Source: Virgisporangium ochraceum (GTDB taxonomy: Bacteria; Actinomycetota; Actinomycetes; Mycobacteriales; Micromonosporaceae). From it: DNA of 64,000 nt. The position numbers were made by a program, and so were the translations under genes. Shown here piece by piece: positions 15,662-24,367 of the stretch. Location of the stretch: the NCBI RefSeq assembly GCF_016863655.1, contig NZ_BOPH01000006.1:1-64000 (forward strand), written 5' to 3'. The notes under the pieces were generated by a model. That model was not told the origin of the DNA, did no database searches, and saw only the letters and a program-made list of their open reading frames with translations. The first letter of the stretch is position 1. Each line of letters starts with the position of its first letter.

Positions 15662-16965
15662 CCATCGACACCGAACGGCTGCGCTCGCGCGTCGCCGAGG
15701 AACTGATCCGCACCCGTGACCGCACCACGTACCTCACCGACGCCGTCGACGACGACGACCTGGTCCGGCAGCACTCGCCGCTGATGTCGCCGCTGGTCTG
15801 GGACCTGGCCCACGTCGGCAACCAGGAGGAGCTGTGGCTGGTGCGTGACGTCGGCGGTCGCGACCCGGTGCGCGCCGACATCGACGAGCTGTACGACGCG
15901 TTCAAGCACGCCCGGGTCAACCGTCCGGGCCTGCCTTTGCTGAGTCCGGCCGAGGCGCGGGGCTACGTCGGCCAGGTGCGGTCGAAGGTGCTCGACCTCG
16001 TCGACAGCGTGCCGCTGGAGGGCAGACGGCTCACCGAGAACGGCTTCGCGTTCGGCATGATCGTGCAGCACGAGCAGCAGCACGCCGAGACGATGCTCGC
16101 CACCCACCAGCTCCGGTCGGGTCCGGCGGTGCTCGCGGCGCCGCCACCTCCGGAGCCCGGCACCGCCGTGCGTGGCGAGGTGCTGGTAACCGGTGGCCCG
16201 TTCACGATGGGCACCTCCACCGACCCGTGGGCGCTCGACAACGAGGGCCCGGCACACGAGGTGCACCTGCCGCCGTACTTCATCGACGCGGCACCGGTCA
16301 CCAACGCGGAGTACCGGGCCTTCGTCGACGCCGGCGGCTACGACGACGAGCGCTGGTGGACCGCGGAAGGCTGGCGGCACCGCCGCGACGCCGACCTGAC
16401 AGCGCCGATGCACTGGAACAGGGACGGAACGTACACCCGGTTCGGCGTCACCGGGCCGGTGCGACCCGACGAGCCGGTGGTGCACGTCTGCTTCCACGAG
16501 GCGCAGGCGTACGCGCGCTGGGCCGGCAAGCGCCTGCCCACGGAGGCCGAGTGGGAGAAGGCGGCCCGGTACGACCCGGCCACCGGCCGCAGCCGGCGCA
16601 ACCCGTGGGGCGACGACGACTGGACGCCCGAACGCGCCAACCTGGGGCAGCGCCACCTGGCACCGGCGCCCGTCGGCGCGTACCCGCGGGGTGCGTCGCC
16701 GCTCGGCGTCCACCAGCTGATCGGCGACGTGTGGGAGTGGTGCGACACCGCGTTCCACGGCTACCCCGGGTTCACCGCGTTCCCGTACCGGGAGTACTCC
16801 GAGGTGTTCTTCGGGCGCGACTACCGCATCCTGCGCGGCGGCTCGTTCGGAACCGACGCGGCGGCCTGCCGCGGCACGTTCCGCAACTGGGACTACCCGA
16901 TCCGGCGCCAGATCTTCAGCGGCTTCCGCTGCGCCCGCGACGCCACGCCGGCCGAGGTCGCCTGA
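15658..16965 (+). CDS. egtB: Ergothioneine biosynthesis sulfoxide synthase EgtB
   Basis: 435 residues. The N-terminal DinB_2 domain carries the three iron-binding histidines (H52 in DLAHVGNQEE; H138 and H142 in HEQQHAET). The C-terminal FGE-sulfatase domain ends with the expected RGGSFGT and FSGFRCAR. The enzyme joins gamma-glutamylcysteine to hercynine using oxygen and non-haem iron. It starts within the egtA stop codon (ATGA), and egtC follows after 3 nt. Confidence 0.95.
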   Translation: MTIDTERLRSRVAEELIRTRDRTTYLTDAVDDDDLVRQHSPLMSPLVWDLAHVGNQEELWLVRDVGGRDPVRADIDELYDAFKHARVNRPGLPLLSPAEARGYVGQVRSKVLDLVDSVPLEGRRLTENGFAFGMIVQHEQQHAETMLATHQLRSGPAVLAAPPPPEPGTAVRGEVLVTGGPFTMGTSTDPWALDNEGPAHEVHLPPYFIDAAPVTNAEYRAFVDAGGYDDERWWTAEGWRHRRDADLTAPMHWNRDGTYTRFGVTGPVRPDEPVVHVCFHEAQAYARWAGKRLPTEAEWEKAARYDPATGRSRRNPWGDDDWTPERANLGQRHLAPAPVGAYPRGASPLGVHQLIGDVWEWCDTAFHGYPGFTAFPYREYSEVFFGRDYRILRGGSFGTDAAACRGTFRNWDYPIRRQIFSGFRCARDATPAEVA

Positions 16966-16968
16966 CGG

Positions 16969-17724
16969 ATGTGCCGGCACCTGGCCTACCTCGGGCCTCC
17001 GCTGCCGCTCGCCGCGCTGCTCCTCGACCCGCCCCACTCGCTCGCAAAGCAGAGCTGGGCGCCGAAGGACATGCGCCGCGGCGGTGTGGTCAACGCCGAC
17101 GGGTTCGGCGTCGGGTGGTACCCGCCCGGCGCCGACGCGCCCGTCCGGTACCGCCGTGACTGTCCTATCTGGACAGATGCGGCGCTTCCGGCGCTCGCCC
17201 GTGCGACGAGCGCCGGCGCGGTGCTCGCCGCGCTGCGCAACGCCACCGTGGGCATGCCCGTCATGGAGACGGCCGCCGCGCCGTTCACCGAAGGGCCGTG
17301 GCTGTTCAGCCACAACGGCGCCGTCGCGGGCTGGCCCGACTCGGTGGTCGGGCTCGCGGAGACGCTTCCGGTCCGCGACCTGCTGACCCTCGACGCGCCC
17401 ACCGACGCGGCGTTCCTGTGGGCACTGGTGCGCCACCGGCTCCGCGCGGGTACCGGCCTGGCGGAGTCCATTGTGGACACTCTCCACGAGATCGTGGCCG
17501 TGGCACCGGAGTCACGGCTCAACCTGCTGCTCACCGACGGCCGCACCGTCGTCGCCACCGCCTGGTGGCACGCGCTCTCGGTGCGGGTCGACCCCGGCAC
17601 GAGCACCCTGATCAGTTCCGAACCGCTCGACGACGACCCCGCCTGGCGGGCCGTTCCCGACCGGCACGTGGTCACCGCCACCGCCGGCGACGTCGACGTT
17701 CGTCCTCTGACCGAAGGAACCTGA
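16969..17724 (+). CDS. egtC: Ergothioneine biosynthesis amidohydrolase EgtC
   Basis: 251 residues. A class II glutamine amidotransferase-type domain with the catalytic Cys at position 2 (MCRHLAYLG) and [10 protein letters not shown]. It removes the gamma-glutamyl group from the EgtB product. The start is immediate after the egtB stop, and the stop overlaps egtD (TGATG). Confidence 0.95.
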   Translation: MCRHLAYLGPPLPLAALLLDPPHSLAKQSWAPKDMRRGGVVNADGFGVGWYPPGADAPVRYRRDCPIWTDAALPALARATSAGAVLAALRNATVGMPVMETAAAPFTEGPWLFSHNGAVAGWPDSVVGLAETLPVRDLLTLDAPTDAAFLWALVRHRLRAGTGLAESIVDTLHEIVAVAPESRLNLLLTDGRTVVATAWWHALSVRVDPGTSTLISSEPLDDDPAWRAVPDRHVVTATAGDVDVRPLTEGT

Positions 17725-18695
17725 TGACAGCCGAACCCCTGCTGTACCTCATTTCCGACGACGACATCACCCGGGCCCTGCGCGACGACGTGCGGTCCGG
17801 GCTCACCGCCAGTCCCAAGGTGCTGCCACCGCGCTGGTTCTACGACGCCCGCGGCAGCGAGCTCTTCGAGGAGATCACGCGCCTGCCGGAGTACTACCCG
17901 ACCCGCGCCGAGCGGGCCATCCTCACCGAGCGGGCCGCCGAGATCGCCACGGTCACGCGCGCGAAGACGTTGGTGGAGCTGGGATCCGGCTCGTCCGACA
18001 AGACCCGGCTGCTCCTCGACGCGCTGAGCCGCATCGGCGAACTCGGCGCGTTCGTTCCGCTCGACGTGTCGGCGAGCGCGCTGGAACAGTCCACAGTGGA
18101 CATCGCGGACGCCTATCAGGGCATCAGCGTGCGCGGCGTGGTCGGCGACTTCACGCGGCACCTGTCCGCGCTGCCGGCCGGGGGCAAGCGGCTCGTCGCG
18201 TTCCTCGGTGGCACCATCGGCAACCTGGTGCCCGACGAGCGGGCGTCGTTCCTGCACGCGCTGCGGGCCGAGCTCGACCCCGGCGAGTGGCTGCTCCTCG
18301 GCACCGACCTGGTGAAGTCGCCGCACGTGCTGGTGCCCGCCTACGACGACGCGCGAGGGGTCACGGCCGACTTCAACCGCAACGTGCTGCGGGTCATCAA
18401 CCGCGAGCTCGGCGCCGACTTCGACCCCGACGGCTTCCAGCACGTGGCGATCTGGGACGCCCGCCGCGGCTGGGTCGAGATGCGGCTCCGGGCGTCGAAG
18501 GCCTACCGGGTGACGGTGCCGGCGCTCGACCTCACCGTCGACTTCGCCGAGGGCGAGGAGCTGCGCACCGAGATCTCGGCGAAGTTCCACCCCGACGGCG
18601 TCAAGGCGGAACTGGCCGCGGCCGGGTTCACCGCCACCCGGCGGTGGACCGACAGCTACGGCCGGTTCCTCGTCACGCTGGCACAGGCCAGCTGA
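17724..18695 (+). CDS. egtD: L-histidine N-alpha-methyltransferase EgtD
   Basis: 323 residues. YYPTRAE near residue 55 (histidine-binding region), SAM-binding [12 protein letters not shown] and FLGGTIGNL are all present. It trimethylates histidine to hercynine, the first committed step. It is last in the operon; no egtE (PLP C-S lyase) follows, and the next gene is on the opposite strand with its stop one base after the egtD stop. Confidence 0.95.
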   Translation: MTAEPLLYLISDDDITRALRDDVRSGLTASPKVLPPRWFYDARGSELFEEITRLPEYYPTRAERAILTERAAEIATVTRAKTLVELGSGSSDKTRLLLDALSRIGELGAFVPLDVSASALEQSTVDIADAYQGISVRGVVGDFTRHLSALPAGGKRLVAFLGGTIGNLVPDERASFLHALRAELDPGEWLLLGTDLVKSPHVLVPAYDDARGVTADFNRNVLRVINRELGADFDPDGFQHVAIWDARRGWVEMRLRASKAYRVTVPALDLTVDFAEGEELRTEISAKFHPDGVKAELAAAGFTATRRWTDSYGRFLVTLAQAS

Positions 18696-20501
18696 TCACC
18701 ACGTGATCGTGACGGCCACGGCCAGGTGGTCGGAGGCGGTGCTGCGGGGCGCGGAGACGTCCCGGGCCTGCGCACCGGCCACGAACACGTGGTCGATCTC
18801 CTGCCGGGGCGCGTCGGCCGGGCTGGTGTTCACCGGCCGGCGCGCCGCGAAGGCGTCGGTGAACCCGTTCGCCAGCAGCGCCTCGAACGGCTCCTCGCCG
18901 GGCCTGGTGTTGAAGTCGCCGCCCACGATCACCGGCCGGCCGGGTGCCTTCAGCCCCGCGGCGAACCGGTTGACCAGGCGGGCCTGCTCCAGCGGCGGCC
19001 GGTCCGGCGGCGGCTGCAGGTGCGTCGAGACCACCGCCACCGTCCCCGGCCCGCGTCGCAGCACCGCGCCCAGCACCTGCGCACCCGTCACCGCGCCGTA
19101 CGACGGCATCCGCTCGGCGTGCCACGACACCACCGGCAGGTTCGTCAGGATCGCGTCACCCCAGACGGCGTCGGCGGCCGGCGCGAACCCGTACCGCATC
19201 CCGAGGTCGCGGGCCAGCACCTGCACGTCGTCGTGGCCGCCGTTGAGCAGCCAGGCCCGGTCGACCTCGCTCAGGAACACGACGTCGGGCCGCTCGGCCC
19301 GGATGACATCGGCCAGCCGTTCGGCGGAGAACCGTCCGTCGAGGTCGAACGCCATGCGGATGTTGTAGGCGACGACCCGCAGCTCCGCCGGCCCACCACC
19401 GGACGCGGCGCGCGGCGGCACCCACCAGGCGCCCACCGACACCAGGAGCAGGACGGCGACCGGAACCGCGACGTACGCGGCACGCGGCAGGGCCACGGCC
19501 TCCGGTGCCCCGCCGGCCCGCACCGCGGCAACCGCCACCACCAGGGCGACCACCGGCGGCACCCACGCGTTCGGATAGCCGAGGTCGTAGGCGGCGTAGT
19601 AGGCGAACGCCGCGACCGAGAACACCAGCAGCCCCGCCGCGGCCGCGTACCCGCGCGGCGGGTCCGGGCGGTCGCCGGAGAAGGCCGCACCGGCGCAGCC
19701 GCCCAGCGCCGCGGCCATCACCGGCACCACCACCACGAACAACCAGCCGGGACCGTACGTGAACGCCGCCGCGCCCGCGACGAGCACCACGGCGCAGAGC
19801 ACTCGCGCCCGGGCCGTGGCCGGCGGCCGCAGGACCAGGTACACGAAGACCAGCACCGCGACCGTCGTCAGGGCCACGGTGGCGGCCGCCGCACGAGGGC
19901 CACCGGACACCGCCACCTCGCCGCCGATGGCGTAGGAGACGCCCGTCGTCACCACCGCCGGGGACAGTCCGACCTGCAGGGCGAGGAACATGACCGGTCC
20001 CACCAGAAACCATCCGGTAGCAGGCCCGCGCTCACGTGCGTCACCCTGCTTGAGCAGCAGCAGGACGAACCCGGCCGCTGTCGCGACGGCCAGGAACCCA
20101 CCGACCACGCCGCGCCATATGAGCGCGTGCTCGACCGCGGCGGCGGCCACACCGACCGCGACCCACCGCGGCGACGTGCCGCGCGTCGCGAGCGAGACCA
20201 GCCAGCACAGACCGGCCAGCAACCCGACGGACGCCACGTACAGGTGCACCTGGCCGGCCGTGAACAGCACCGCGACCCGGCAGCCCGCCATGACGAGGCC
20301 GGCCACCAGCGGGAACCGCGGCAGGCCGGCCACCAACGGCGCGCCGAGCGCGAGCACGAACCAGAACAGGGCGAACGCGCCCATCAGCTCCGCCGGCGTC
20401 GACGCCGCCTGGCCGAACACCGTGATGATCGTCGGCAGCCACGTGCGGACGATGTCGACGAACAGCACGACACCGAGCGCTACAAGCACCTTCCGCGTCA
20501 C
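18696..20501 (-). CDS. Endonuclease/exonuclease/phosphatase family protein with polytopic membrane N-terminus
   Basis: 601 residues. The first 360 residues form about ten membrane helices. The C-terminal EEP domain has all core motifs: VVAYNIRM, FLSEVDRAW, VVSTHLQ, VIVGGDFNTRPGE, EIDHVFV and SDHLAVAV. The catalytic domain probably lies on one membrane face and may cleave a lipid or nucleotide phosphodiester; the substrate is unknown. GTG 20501 was chosen because it overlaps the stop of the upstream gene (GTGA) and begins at the first membrane helix; the open frame extends further but is Arg/Gly-rich. Confidence 0.85.
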   Translation of the reverse strand: MTRKVLVALGVVLFVDIVRTWLPTIITVFGQAASTPAELMGAFALFWFVLALGAPLVAGLPRFPLVAGLVMAGCRVAVLFTAGQVHLYVASVGLLAGLCWLVSLATRGTSPRWVAVGVAAAAVEHALIWRGVVGGFLAVATAAGFVLLLLKQGDARERGPATGWFLVGPVMFLALQVGLSPAVVTTGVSYAIGGEVAVSGGPRAAAATVALTTVAVLVFVYLVLRPPATARARVLCAVVLVAGAAAFTYGPGWLFVVVVPVMAAALGGCAGAAFSGDRPDPPRGYAAAAGLLVFSVAAFAYYAAYDLGYPNAWVPPVVALVVAVAAVRAGGAPEAVALPRAAYVAVPVAVLLLVSVGAWWVPPRAASGGGPAELRVVAYNIRMAFDLDGRFSAERLADVIRAERPDVVFLSEVDRAWLLNGGHDDVQVLARDLGMRYGFAPAADAVWGDAILTNLPVVSWHAERMPSYGAVTGAQVLGAVLRRGPGTVAVVSTHLQPPPDRPPLEQARLVNRFAAGLKAPGRPVIVGGDFNTRPGEEPFEALLANGFTDAFAARRPVNTSPADAPRQEIDHVFVAGAQARDVSAPRSTASDHLAVAVTITW

Positions 20502-21583
20502 CGGAGCACCACCGCGGACGCGTCGATCGACGCGATCGTCGGGCGGCCGATCAGCGCCATCACCCGTTCCAGCTCCGTGCGGAGCAGCCCGAGGACCCGC
20601 GCGACCCCCTCCGCGCCACCGACCGCGAGGCCCCACAGCACCGGCCGGCCGACGAGCACCGCGTCGGCGCCCAGCGCCAGCGCGACCGCGACGTCGTGAC
20701 CGGTACGCACCCCGCCGTCGAACAGCACCGGGCAGCGGCCGTCGACCGCGGCGACCACCTCGGCCAGCACGTCGAGCGCGCCGATCGGGTTGTCGAGCTG
20801 GCGCCCGCCGTGGTTCGACACCGCGATGGCCGCCACGCCGTAGTCGAGGGCGAGCCGCGCGTCCTCGGCGGTGACGATGCCCTTGAGGATCAACGGCAGC
20901 CGGGACCGCTCGCGCAGCCAGGCCAGGTCGTCCCAGGTGATCGACGCGTCGAAGGCCTGCACCGCCTGCGCCGACACGGCCGAGCTGTTCTCGGTGCGGG
21001 TGGTCAGCAGCGTCGGCGCGGCCGTCAGGTTGGCCGGGATGGTCTCCGGGTCGAGCGAGAGCGAGTTGCGCGCGTCACGCAGCCGGAGCCCGAGCACCGG
21101 GGTGTCGACGGTGAGCACCAGCGCCTCGTAGCCGGCGCCGGCCGCCCGCTCGACCACGTCGCCGAACAGCCCCCGGTCGTGCAGCCAGTACAGCTGGAGC
21201 CAGCGCGGCGCGTCCGGCGCCGCCGCCGAGATGTCCTCCATCGTGTGGTTGGAGAAGAAGCTGGTGATGTACAGGGCGCCGGCGTCCGCCGCGCCCCGGG
21301 CCGTGGCGAGCTCGCCGTCGGGATGCGACATCCGGTGGTAGGCCGTCGGCGCGATGGCGACGGGACCGGCGAGGTCGCGGCCCAGCAGCGTGGTCGCGGT
21401 GCTCACGGTCGAGACGTCGACCAGAATCCGGGGACGCAGGGCAGCCCGCTCGAACGCGGTTCGGTTGGCCGCGAGGGCCCGTTCGGAGCCGGCGCCGCCA
21501 GCGATGTAGTCCCAGTACTCGGCGCGGACCCTCGCATGGGCCAGCGCTTCGAAGTCATCGACGCAGAGGGGTTCGTCGGCCAT
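20498..21583 (-). CDS. FMN-dependent alpha-hydroxy-acid oxidase/dehydrogenase
   Basis: 361 residues, full length for the lactate/mandelate/glycolate oxidase family. YWDYIAGGAGSE at the N-terminus, LKGIVTAEDA (lysine), the catalytic histidine in VSNHGGRQLDN, and the FMN-phosphate region [27 protein letters not shown] are all present. It oxidises a 2-hydroxy acid to a 2-oxo acid; hydroxymandelate-type members feed nonproteinogenic amino-acid synthesis, but the substrate here is open. It overlaps the next gene by GTGA. Confidence 0.9.
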   Translation of the reverse strand: MADEPLCVDDFEALAHARVRAEYWDYIAGGAGSERALAANRTAFERAALRPRILVDVSTVSTATTLLGRDLAGPVAIAPTAYHRMSHPDGELATARGAADAGALYITSFFSNHTMEDISAAAPDAPRWLQLYWLHDRGLFGDVVERAAGAGYEALVLTVDTPVLGLRLRDARNSLSLDPETIPANLTAAPTLLTTRTENSSAVSAQAVQAFDASITWDDLAWLRERSRLPLILKGIVTAEDARLALDYGVAAIAVSNHGGRQLDNPIGALDVLAEVVAAVDGRCPVLFDGGVRTGHDVAVALALGADAVLVGRPVLWGLAVGGAEGVARVLGLLRTELERVMALIGRPTIASIDASAVVLR

Positions 21584-21597
21584 GCCGACAGCTTGAC

Positions 21598-22266
21598 CTA
21601 CGCGACCCGCCTGCGGCAGGTCCGGGCACGGGCCAGCAGTTCGAGCATGCGGCTCGGTGCGTCCTCGACGGTTCGGACCGGCTGACCGAACGGGAGCCGG
21701 ACATCGCGGTCGCGGCTCGGGAACTCCAGCCGCAGCACGATGCCGAACCGGTCGAGGTGCAGCGGATGCACCCGCGTGACCCCGTGCAGCCGCTCGACCG
21801 GCACCAGCCGGCTGAGCCAGCTGACCAGGTCGGCGTGGGCGTCGACGAGGTGGCAGAGCAGCGCCGCCTCGCGGGTCGCGAGCAGGTCGGGCGCGGCGGC
21901 GACGAACTCGGCCGGCGAGACGTGCGTCGTGACGCCGCGCTCGGTGAGGTCGGCCGCGGCGAGATCGAAGTGCGTCGTTGTTCCGGTGGTGGACCGGAGC
22001 CCGCCGGCGAAGGTCGCCCGGGCCCGGATCCGGTTACGCATCGCAACCGGCGACACGTCGGTGATCTCGACGATGGCCGGCAACGGACCCTCGGCGAGCT
22101 CCAGCGCCAGTGCGCTGTCGGCCGGCACCTCGATGGTCAGCCGGCCGTCGGCGTCGACGGCGTGACCGTCGAGCAGCGACACGCGCCGGCCGGCCGCGAC
22201 GATGTCGAGCGAGGAGGCGGAGCAGAGCAGCGAGCGCAGCCGTTCCGCGGGCGAGGGTTCGTTCAT
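21598..22266 (-). CDS. DUF2470 domain protein, haem/iron-linked
   Basis: 222 residues. The DUF2470 region lies in the C-terminal half (EAALLCHLVDAHADLVSWL, then GVTRVHPLHLDRFGIVLRL), resembling the C-terminal domain of HugZ/HutZ haem-utilisation proteins without an obvious flavin-split-barrel catalytic domain. The start ATG 22266 is preceded by GGAGG at ideal spacing; a GTG two codons upstream overlaps the Shine-Dalgarno. An IdeR-like box directly upstream suggests repression by iron. It ends 14 nt before the oxidase gene. Confidence 0.8.
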   Translation of the reverse strand: MNEPSPAERLRSLLCSASSLDIVAAGRRVSLLDGHAVDADGRLTIEVPADSALALELAEGPLPAIVEITDVSPVAMRNRIRARATFAGGLRSTTGTTTHFDLAAADLTERGVTTHVSPAEFVAAAPDLLATREAALLCHLVDAHADLVSWLSRLVPVERLHGVTRVHPLHLDRFGIVLRLEFPSRDRDVRLPFGQPVRTVEDAPSRMLELLARARTCRRRVA

Positions 22267-22276
22267 GTCCACCTCC

Positions 22277-22295
22277 GTAGGTAAGGCTTACCTTA
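22277..22295. promoter_or_regulatory. IdeR/DtxR-like iron box
   Basis: The site holds AGGTAAG-G-CTTACCT, a perfect 7+1+7 palindrome, and matches the IdeR consensus TTAGGTTAGGCTAACCTAA at about 15 of 19 positions. It lies just before the start of the DUF2470 gene (minus strand), where a bound iron-loaded repressor would block transcription. Confidence 0.8.
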
Positions 22296-22389
22296 GTGCA
22301 GGCCCGGGATCCAGCAAAACGTTCACTCCCCGTCTCCTCGACGCTGGCTACCGGTAGTAATCGCACCGGAAGGGTGCAGCCCGGTCGTG

Positions 22390-22585
22390 ATGTTGGCTAA
22401 TCTGTCGCTCGGCTACTGCCAGGCGGCGCCCCCCGGTGCCGGTGGTGGCTGCCGCCTAATCGCTCATGAGCGAGCCGGGGACCCACGCACCATTGGGGTG
22501 AATCCGCGAAAGCGGTAGGGGCACCACTGTTCCGTCCCGAACCCGTCAGCTAACCCGGTCGGCGGCCGACGGAAGGAACAGTTCC
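22390..22585 (+). ncRNA. c-di-AMP riboswitch (ydaO/yuaA type)
   Basis: The leader contains the recognisable core of this RNA: the hairpin CGCTCATGAGCG, GAGCCGGGGACCCA, TTGGGGTGAATC, CGCGAAAGCGGTAGGGGCA and CGAACCCGTCAGCTAACC. A closing helix is formed by CTGTTCCGTC and GACGGAAGGAACAG. An upstream stem AGGCGGC...GCCGCCT precedes it. It directly precedes a secreted coiled-coil protein gene, the usual target class (cell-wall remodelling proteins) in actinobacteria. The exact 5' boundary is uncertain by about 20 nt. Confidence 0.88.
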
Positions 22586-22591
22586 ACGCCC

Positions 22592-23605
22592 ATGGTGACC
22601 GACAACCACAGTCGGCGATGGTGGCTGGTCGCGGTCCTGTCCGCGCTTCTCGCGATACTCGTCGCGAACCCCGCCGCCGCCGAACCCGGTGAAGACGGTG
22701 CAGCACCGAAGACCCTGAAGGACGAACTGGAAGCGGCCAACCGCGGGTTCCTCGAAGCGAAAGGGCTGCTCGACGCCTCCCGCGCGCGGCAGGCCGACCT
22801 CAACACGAAGATCGCCGACCTTCAGGCCCGGATCGACGCCACCAGGGAGGCCACCACCGGCCTCCTCCTGATGGCGTACCGCAACAACGGCCTCACCACC
22901 GCGGCCGCCCTGCTGGGCAGTGCCACGTCGGAGGACTTCGTCGACAAGGCCTCCACCGCGAACGGGATGGCGCTGCGCAACGACAAGAAGCTGAAGGAGT
23001 TCAACCAGCTCAACCGCGAACTCGCCGAGACCAAGAAGCAGATCGACGCCGAGGTCGCGGTACAGGAAGCGCAGTTCGCGGCGATGGAGAAGAAAAAGAA
23101 GGACGCCGAGAAGGCCGTGGCGAACGTCGGCGGCGTCAACTCGGCCGGCTTCGTCAGCGCCAACTCGCCGGCCGCTCAGCCGGCGCCGCGCAACTCCGAC
23201 GGCTCCTGGCCGAAGGAGTCGTGCAACGTCGACGATCCGACGACCAGCGGCTGCCTGACCCCGCGCACCCTGCACGCGTACAACCAGACCAAGGCGGCGG
23301 GGTTCACCCGGTTCGTCGGGTGCTACCGGCCCGGCGAGGACGGTGGCGAACATCCCCGGGGACGCGCGTGCGACTGGGCCTCCGACGAGAAGACCTTCGG
23401 CGGGGTCGCCACGGGTGCGGCGCGGACGTACGGCAACAACCTGGCGGGCTTCTACATCGCCAACGCCGACCGCCTCGGTGTGCTGTACGTGATCTGGTTC
23501 AAGCAGATCTGGCAGACCGCCACCAGAAGCTGGAAGACCTACGGCGGCCAGTGCGGCAGCCCGGCGTGCGACCACACGAACCACGTGCACCTGTCGATCG
23601 TGTGA
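22592..23605 (+). CDS. Secreted coiled-coil protein with ARB_07466-like C-terminal domain
   Basis: 337 residues. A signal peptide (WWLVAVLSALLAILVANPAAAEP, cleavage near residue 31-33) is followed by a long coiled coil (about 38-190) resembling the N-terminal regions of NlpC/P60 and FtsX-linked wall hydrolases. The C-terminal domain starts near residue 205 with four to six cysteines and ends in DHTNHVHLSIV, as in ARB_07466-like domains. A cell-envelope role, controlled by c-di-AMP through the riboswitch, fits. It is unclear whether the C-terminal domain is enzymatic. Confidence 0.85.
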   Translation: MVTDNHSRRWWLVAVLSALLAILVANPAAAEPGEDGAAPKTLKDELEAANRGFLEAKGLLDASRARQADLNTKIADLQARIDATREATTGLLLMAYRNNGLTTAAALLGSATSEDFVDKASTANGMALRNDKKLKEFNQLNRELAETKKQIDAEVAVQEAQFAAMEKKKKDAEKAVANVGGVNSAGFVSANSPAAQPAPRNSDGSWPKESCNVDDPTTSGCLTPRTLHAYNQTKAAGFTRFVGCYRPGEDGGEHPRGRACDWASDEKTFGGVATGAARTYGNNLAGFYIANADRLGVLYVIWFKQIWQTATRSWKTYGGQCGSPACDHTNHVHLSIV

Positions 23606-23630
23606 CCGTCCTCTTCACGGGCGAATTCGA

Positions 23631-23670
23631 GCGGCCCCGGGATTCGACGCCCGGGGCCGCTTCGCGTTTT
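23631..23670 (+). terminator. Intrinsic terminator after the coiled-coil gene
   Basis: A perfect 11-bp GC stem (23631-23641 with 23650-23660), 8-nt loop, then TTCGCGTTTT. One of the few terminators here with a real T-run. It separates the riboswitch gene from the next. Confidence 0.85.
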
Positions 23671-23686
23671 CGGTAGAGTTCGATGC

Positions 23687-24316
23687 GTGACGTGGTCGGA
23701 CTACGCCCGGGCGGCTCAGGAACTGGCCGAGTTGCGCAGAGCCGAGGAGGCCGCCGCCGCCGACCGGGCCGCGGTCAGCCGGACGGCCGCCGACGACCTC
23801 GACAAGCTCACCAGGCATCTCGACGCGCAGCGTGAGCTGCTGAACAACCTCGCCACCACGCTCAAGCTGCCCGAGCCCTGGACGGGCAAGGCCGACCGCA
23901 GCTCCGTCACCGACGTGGCGCAGGCCCTGCACCTGGCCGCCGACGCCGCCAACGCCGCCGACGTGCAGGCGCGCCGGGCCGAGCAGATCGGCGCCAACCC
24001 GATCCTGCTTCCCGACGCCTCCCCCACGGCGCGCAACGCGCTCATCTACGGCGCCTGGGCGGCCGTCGGGTGGCTGGTGCAGTGCGGGCTGGTGACGGTC
24101 AGCCAGGAGACCGACTTCGGGGTGCTGGCGTGGTCGCTGTGCGGGCTGCCGGCGCTGGCCTTCTTCGCCGGCTACCTCACGGTGGCGACGGTGGGCCAGC
24201 CGCGGGTGGGCGCCGGACTGCCGAAGCAGGCCCGCCTCGGCGGGGCGATCTGTTTCGTGGGGATGCCGCTGGCCTGGATCGCCCTGATCGCCGCGTTCAG
24301 CTTCCTCCGCGGCTGA
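23687..24316 (+). CDS. Unknown protein with coiled-coil N-terminus and three membrane helices
   Basis: 209 residues. The first about 110 residues are helical and charged with a coiled-coil character (AQELAELRRAEEAAAADRAAV). The second half has three hydrophobic segments (around 123-140, 145-168 and 185-207). No family recognised. GTG 23687 starts 17 nt after a terminator T-run, so the promoter must overlap or the mRNA be nearly leaderless, or expression depends on read-through. Confidence 0.65.
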   Translation: MTWSDYARAAQELAELRRAEEAAAADRAAVSRTAADDLDKLTRHLDAQRELLNNLATTLKLPEPWTGKADRSSVTDVAQALHLAADAANAADVQARRAEQIGANPILLPDASPTARNALIYGAWAAVGWLVQCGLVTVSQETDFGVLAWSLCGLPALAFFAGYLTVATVGQPRVGAGLPKQARLGGAICFVGMPLAWIALIAAFSFLRG

Positions 24317-24321
24317 CACGA

Positions 24322-24352
24322 CCGGGGCCGCCCCTTCGCGAGGCGACCCCGG
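24322..24352. terminator. Bidirectional hairpin between convergent genes
   Basis: Arms 24322-24332 and 24342-24352 pair with one mismatch around a 9-nt loop. It lies between the convergent ends of the three-helix protein gene (24316) and the first LPVTG protein gene (24368), so it can serve both strands. Confidence 0.7.
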
Positions 24353-24367
24353 GTTGCGTGTGTGTGC

